Assembly (NCBI RefSeq): GCF_050971785.1
Contig: NZ_JBPCCU010000010.1
Span: 308,629-372,628 of the forward strand
Length of the DNA stretch: 64,000 nt
From: Actinomadura_E scrupuli
GTDB taxonomy: Bacteria > Actinomycetota > Actinomycetes > Streptosporangiales > Streptosporangiaceae
Direction: 5' to 3'
Below the pieces are notes generated by a model. It ran no database searches, was not told the DNA's origin, and worked only from the letters and a program-made list of their open reading frames with translations. This document shows positions 60,106 to 64,000 of this stretch, in pieces (the stretch's first letter is position 1; each line of letters opens with the position of its first letter). Both the position numbers and the translations under genes were made by a program.

Positions 60106-60973
60106 GGATCTGGCGAGGCTCTCCACCGATTCGCTGGCCTCGTTCGCCGTCTTCGCCGATCACCTGAACTTCAGCCGGGCCGCCGAGGAACTGCACATCT
60201 CGCAGCCCGCGCTGCACGTCAAGGTGCGCAAGCTCGGCGAGACGCTGGGCCGGCCGCTCTACCGCAGGCAGGGGCGGCGGCTGGCGCTGACCGCCGAGGG
60301 CGAGGCGGTGGCCCGGTTCGCCCATGAGCTCGACGCCCGGATGGCGGCGTTCCTGGCCGAGCTGCGAGGTACGGTGCCGGACCGCCCGATGGTGCTGGCC
60401 GCCGGCGAGGGGACCTACCTCTACCTGCTCGGCGACGTCATCCGGGACATCCCCGCCCGGCTGCGGCTGATCAACGGCGACCACACCCGGATGCTCACGG
60501 CGGTCCGCACGGGCCGGGCGGACCTCGGCATCGGCGTCCTCGACGTACTGCCCGACGACCTCGGCACGGCCCTCCTGGCGTCCTACCCGCAGACGCTGGT
60601 GCTGCCCGAGGAGCACCCCCTGGCGGCCCGGTCCAGCCTCACCCTGGCCGACCTCACCGGCACGGCCCTGGTCGTGCCTCCCCCGCACCGGCCGCACCGG
60701 ATCGCGCTCGAACGCGCGCTGCGGGCGGCGGGGGCCGAGTGGTCGGTCGCGGTCGAGGCCGGTGGGTGGCCGCTGATGCTGCACTTCGTCGCCCTCGGCG
60801 TCGGCCTGGCCGTGGTCAACGGCTGCGTACGCCCACCGGCCGGGCTGGTCCAGCGAGAGATCACCGACCTCCCGGCGGTGCCGTACCACGCGGTCCACCT
60901 GCCCGGACGTGCGGACGACCCGCCGGTGGCCGGGCTGCTCGATGCGCTCCGGGCCCGGCTGTCAGCGCAGTGA
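60104..60973 (+). CDS. LysR family transcriptional regulator
   Basis: 289 residues. The helix-turn-helix is LASFAVFADHLNFSRAAEELHISQPALHVKVRKLGETLGRPLYRRQGRR, followed by a linker helix and a periplasmic-binding-like effector domain (VLAAGEGTYLYLLGDV, GRADLGIGVLDVLPDDL, LVLPEEHPLAARSSLTLADL). Target unknown; the divergent HAD-like gene is the natural candidate. The 3' end overlaps holA by 12 bp in the convergent direction. Confidence 0.92.
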   Translation: MDLARLSTDSLASFAVFADHLNFSRAAEELHISQPALHVKVRKLGETLGRPLYRRQGRRLALTAEGEAVARFAHELDARMAAFLAELRGTVPDRPMVLAAGEGTYLYLLGDVIRDIPARLRLINGDHTRMLTAVRTGRADLGIGVLDVLPDDLGTALLASYPQTLVLPEEHPLAARSSLTLADLTGTALVVPPPHRPHRIALERALRAAGAEWSVAVEAGGWPLMLHFVALGVGLAVVNGCVRPPAGLVQREITDLPAVPYHAVHLPGRADDPPVAGLLDALRARLSAQ

Positions 60974-61918
60974 GCGGGCCCGGACGATCTCGGCGACGGC
61001 CTTCTCGAGGGCGTACGCGCTGTCGGCGGCACCGCCCTTGACCTGGGCGTCGGTCTCGGCGATCACACCGAGCGCGTGTGCCACTCCCTGGCCGTTCCAG
61101 CCGCGCAGCTGCCGCTGGACCCGGTCGATCTTCCACGGCGGCATGCCGAGCTCCTTGGCCAGCCCGGCCCCGCGCAGGCCCCGGGGTGCGCCGCCGACCT
61201 TGGCCAGCGACCGCACGCCCTGGGCGAGGGCACTGGCGATGAGCACCGGCGCGACGCCGGTGCCGAGCGCCCAGCGGAGCTGTTCGAGGGCCTCGGCCAG
61301 CCGTCCCTCGATCGCGCTGTCGGCCACGTTGAAGCCGCTGACCTCGGCGCGGCCCCGGTAGTAGCGGGCGACCGCCGCGTCATCGATCTTGCCGCCGGTG
61401 TCGGCCATCAGCTGGCTGCAGGCGGCGGCCACCTCGCGCAGGTCCGAGCCGACGGCGTCGAGCAGGACCTGGGCGGCGTCGGCGCTGAGGGAACCACCGG
61501 CCCGGCGCACCTCGGCCCGGGCGAAGGCGGCCCGCTCGGACGGCTTGATCTTCGGGCAGGCGACCTTGCGCGCCCCCGTCTTGCCCAGGGCGTCCAGCAG
61601 CGCCTTGCCCTTGGCCCCGCCCTGGTGGACGACCACCAGGGCGATGTCGTCGGCCGGATTCCTGGCATAGGCGGTGATCTCCGCGACGAGGTCCTTGCCG
61701 AGGTCCTGCGCCGACCGCAGCACCAGGACCCGGCCTCCGCCGAAGAGTGACGGCGAGGTGAGCTCGACGAGCTTGCCGAGCTCCAGCGTCGACGGGGTGA
61801 GATCCACCACCTCGACCTCGGGGTCACGGGCGCGGACCGCGGCGACGACCTCCCCGACGGCCCGTTCCGCGAGCAGTTCCTCATCCCCGACGACCAGGGT
61901 GACGGCTTCCGAAGACAC
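60962..61918 (-). CDS. holA: DNA polymerase III subunit delta
   Basis: 318 residues from GTG 61918: VTLVVGDEELLAERAVGEVVAAV, SPSLFGGGRVLVLRSAQDL, KGKALLDALGKTGARKVACPKIKP, ADAAQVLLDAVGSDLREVAAACSQL, and the helical C-terminus. HolA opens the sliding clamp within the clamp loader. The start has only a weak site but family members begin here. Usual neighbour of rpsT and comEA; here interrupted by kptA, the HAD-like gene and the LysR gene. Confidence 0.93.
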   Translation of the reverse strand: MSSEAVTLVVGDEELLAERAVGEVVAAVRARDPEVEVVDLTPSTLELGKLVELTSPSLFGGGRVLVLRSAQDLGKDLVAEITAYARNPADDIALVVVHQGGAKGKALLDALGKTGARKVACPKIKPSERAAFARAEVRRAGGSLSADAAQVLLDAVGSDLREVAAACSQLMADTGGKIDDAAVARYYRGRAEVSGFNVADSAIEGRLAEALEQLRWALGTGVAPVLIASALAQGVRSLAKVGGAPRGLRGAGLAKELGMPPWKIDRVQRQLRGWNGQGVAHALGVIAETDAQVKGGAADSAYALEKAVAEIVRARSLR

Positions 61919-62013
61919 CCCAGCAGCATGCCACGGCGCCGGGGCGCCCGCGCCGCCCAGGCCCGAGGATCGCACGGCGGTCGAGGAATCCCCGCGGCCG
62001 ATCACCGGTTGAG

Positions 62014-63036
62014 ATGGGAGTGACAGATCTTGATGCGCGCCGCCCCCCGCTCTCCGTGCTGGACGTCGCGCCGGTGAGCAGCGACACCACTCCCGGGGAG
62101 GCGCTGCAGGCCAGCACCGAACTCGCCCGGGCCGCCGAGCGCCTGGGCTACCACCGCTACTGGGTGGCGGAGCACCACGGCATGCCGGGCATCGCCAGCT
62201 CGGCCCCCGCGGTGCTGATCGCCCACCTCGCCCAGGCCACCAGCACGTTGCGGCTCGGCTCCGGTGGCGTCATGCTGCCCAACCACGCACCCCTGGTGAT
62301 CGCCGAGCAGTTCGGCATGCTGGAGGCCCTGCATCCCGGCCGGATCGATCTCGGGATCGGCCGGGCACCCGGCACCGACCAGCTGACGGCACACGCGCTG
62401 CGCCGGCCCACCTCCGTCGACGACTTCCCCGCCGAGCTCGGCGAGCTCATGGCCTTCCTGGGCGGCTCGTTCCCCGACGACCACCCGTTCCGCCGGGTCC
62501 GCTCCGTACCGTCCGGCGAGGGCAGCCCGGCCATCTGGCTGCTCGGCTCCAGCGGGTACAGCGCCCGGCTCGCCGGGATGCTCGGCCTGCCGTTCGCCTT
62601 CGCCCACCACTTCAGTGCCCAGCACACGGTGCCGGCGATGGAGCTCTACCGCTCGTCCTTCCAGCCCTCCGCGGTGCTGGACCGGCCGTACGCCATCGTC
62701 ACGGCGGCGGTGGTCTGCGCCGACACCGACGCCGAGGCCCAGCGGCTGGCCGCGCCCATGGGGCTGTCGGTACTGCGCCTGCGCTCGGGCAACCCCGGCC
62801 TGCTGCCCACCCCGGAGGAGGCCCTCGCCTACCCGTACACGCCGCAGGAGCGCCAGGCGATCGAGCTGTTCACCGGGTCGCACGTGGTCGGGGACCCGGA
62901 CACCGTCCGCGCCGGGCTGAGCGACCTGCTCTCGCGTACCGGTGCCGACGAGCTGATGATCGCCTCCAACATCGGCGATGCCAAGGCCCGCATCCGCTCG
63001 TACGAGCTCGTCGCCCAAGCCCAGGGCCTGAGCTGA
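62014..63036 (+). CDS. Luciferase-like (LLM class) flavin oxidoreductase
   Basis: 340 residues: PLSVLDVAPVSSDTTPGEAL, RLGYHRYWVAEHHGMPGIASSAPAVLIAHLA, LRLGSGGVMLPNHAPLVIAEQFGMLEALHPGRIDLGIGRAPGTD. These are the hallmarks of the alkanal-monooxygenase-like MsnO8/YhbW group. FMN- or F420-dependent; substrate unknown. Starts close to holA on the opposite strand (95 bp) with GATGGGAG-like site upstream. Confidence 0.9.
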   Translation: MGVTDLDARRPPLSVLDVAPVSSDTTPGEALQASTELARAAERLGYHRYWVAEHHGMPGIASSAPAVLIAHLAQATSTLRLGSGGVMLPNHAPLVIAEQFGMLEALHPGRIDLGIGRAPGTDQLTAHALRRPTSVDDFPAELGELMAFLGGSFPDDHPFRRVRSVPSGEGSPAIWLLGSSGYSARLAGMLGLPFAFAHHFSAQHTVPAMELYRSSFQPSAVLDRPYAIVTAAVVCADTDAEAQRLAAPMGLSVLRLRSGNPGLLPTPEEALAYPYTPQERQAIELFTGSHVVGDPDTVRAGLSDLLSRTGADELMIASNIGDAKARIRSYELVAQAQGLS

Positions 63037-63050
63037 GCCGCCTCGTTTCC

Positions 63051-63099
63051 CTTCGCGAGCCTTCCCGAGCCTTGTGAACCTTCGCGAGCCTTCGCGAGC
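63051..63099. repeat. Short tandem repeat CTTCGCGAGC
   Basis: Five units of nine or ten bases (63051, 63061, 63071, 63080, 63090) in the gap between the LLM oxidoreductase and comEA. Three are exact CTTCGCGAGC; others differ by one to three bases. The inner TCGCGA is a perfect palindrome. No function evident. Confidence 0.75.
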
Positions 63100-63207
63100 T
63101 GAGGCCGTCCCGGGGGCCTTCCAGGCATCTGGCGATCATGGGGCGGGTTATCCACAATTCGCGGGGAGGGTGCCGGACCGGTTCCGGCGTTCCTAGCGTC
63201 GGGAGGC

Positions 63208-64000
63208 ATGAGATTCCTTGCTGCGGGCGGGACGGACGCCCCCGCCGGGGAGCGGCTCGCCACCGCGCTGGGCCGGCTCCCGCCGCATCCCCCGGCGGCC
63301 TCGCTGCGGTCATCGCCCCGCCACCCTGACGGAGACCACGCCGGCCCGGCGTCCGACCGGGCGGGACCGGACCCCTGGGGAGAGCCGCGAGCGAACGGGC
63401 CGGAGCCCTGGGAAACGCAGCAGCCGCACGGGCCGGAGCCCTGGGAAACGCACGAGCCGGACGGGCCGGAGCGCTGGGCAACGTCCCCACCGGGCAGATC
63501 GGAGCGCTGGGGCGCGATCCGGCGGCTGCTGGAGAGCGGGCGGGCCGATCCGGGCCTGCCGGGGGCGCGGGCGCTGGCGCTGGCCGGGGTCGGGGCGGCG
63601 CTGGTCGCCGGAGGCTACCTCTGGCTTTCCCGGCCGCACCCGGAGGCCGGGTCCGCGCCCGTCTCCGCTCCGGTGCCGGCGGGAGCGGCCTCGCTCGCCG
63701 TCCCGGCCGCCGCCCGCGGCCCCGGTCCCGTGCCGGGCACCGCGGGCGCCTCCCCGCCGGTCGTCGTGCACGTCGCCGGGCGGGTCCGCAGGCCGGGCGT
63801 GGTGACCCTGTCGGCCGGCGCGCGGGTGACCGATGCGATCACGGCCGCCGGCGGGGTACGGCCCGGCGCGGGCACGGGGCCGCTCAATCTGGCCCGCAAG
63901 GTCGTCGACGGGGAGCAGATCCTGGTCGGGGTCCCGGGCACGCCGGCCGCCCAGGCCGGCGTGCCCGGCCCGGGAGGGCCCCAGCCGGGCGGCGGCGCAC
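63208..64000 (+). CDS. comEA: ComEA-like DNA-uptake protein, N-terminal part (runs off the end)
   Basis: At least 264 residues; the frame is open to the window edge. The start ATG 63208 follows GGGAGG. The N-terminal 100 residues are cytoplasmic and contain repeats of GPEPWET/GPERWAT type; a membrane helix follows (ALALAGVGAALVAGGYLWL), a Pro/Ala-rich spacer, then the SLBB domain VVVHVAGRVRRPGVVTLSAGARVTDAITAAGGV of ComEA. The helix-hairpin-helix that binds DNA would lie beyond the edge. ComEA binds incoming DNA in competence; here natural competence is only inferred. Confidence 0.85.
   Translation, partial: MRFLAAGGTDAPAGERLATALGRLPPHPPAASLRSSPRHPDGDHAGPASDRAGPDPWGEPRANGPEPWETQQPHGPEPWETHEPDGPERWATSPPGRSERWGAIRRLLESGRADPGLPGARALALAGVGAALVAGGYLWLSRPHPEAGSAPVSAPVPAGAASLAVPAAARGPGPVPGTAGASPPVVVHVAGRVRRPGVVTLSAGARVTDAITAAGGVRPGAGTGPLNLARKVVDGEQILVGVPGTPAAQAGVPGPGGPQPGGGA

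Overview
This is a high-GC actinobacterial chromosome segment. Evidence includes GTG and TTG starts, 4-bp ATGA/GTGA translational overlaps, leaderless-looking promoters, CIRCE and Zur-type operators, F420-type oxidoreductases and an HATPase/XRE/DUF397 module. Gene content and order (glyS, zur, uppS, recO, leuA, era, phoH-ybeY-corC-cdd, rsmE, dnaJ-hrcA, hemW, lepA-rpsT, holA, comEA) match the conserved actinomycete housekeeping block. The accessory content suggests a Streptosporangium/Nonomuraea-like organism, but that placement is inference. I see no rRNA, tRNA, CRISPR array or intact mobile element.

1-6.4 kb: the end of a GH15 glycosidase, then a ribose/galactose-type sugar ABC transporter diverging from a DeoR regulator coupled to galT, with a paired operator-like motif between them. 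6.4-15.8 kb: a fused SecDF, a four-cysteine secreted protein followed by a decayed duplicate of itself, glycyl-tRNA synthetase, and a secreted hydrolase and DUF1906 protein. 15.8-18.8 kb: a four-gene translationally coupled zinc operon (znuA-znuC-znuB-zur) behind a Zur-type box. 18.8-23.9 kb: uppS-recO, a protealysin-type M4 peptidase coupled to an emfourin-type inhibitor, and leuA with a Leu-codon leader peptide.

24-28.7 kb: a urea ABC transporter (urtABCDE) in which urtD carries a one-base frameshift. 28.9-43.3 kb: ddaH with a zinc-ribbon/TerB gene, era, an ECF sigma pair, HIT, phoH-ybeY-corC, a lipoprotein split by a repetitive insertion, a cytidine deaminase-like protein with no Cys or His, the HATPase/XRE/DUF397 module, rsmE, and dnaJ-hrcA under two tandem CIRCE-like operators. 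43.4-56.2 kb is more variable: a GYGQQ-repeat membrane protein, hemW, oxidoreductases, kinases, a DUF222-HNH nuclease with internal repeats, an AT-rich gap, an IS630 transposase fragment, and GNAT, MOSC and Uma2 genes. 56.3-64 kb: lepA, rpsT, kptA, an HAD-like gene, a LysR gene, holA, a luciferase-like oxidoreductase and the start of comEA.

A 43-bp palindromic sequence recurs three times in intergenic positions (near 0.58, 45.7 and 59.0 kb), with a related GC-rich hairpin near 23.96 kb. Several tandem repeats (15, 18, 36 bp and pentapeptide-coding) are scattered through the window. All functional calls come from reading the sequence; no database search was possible.
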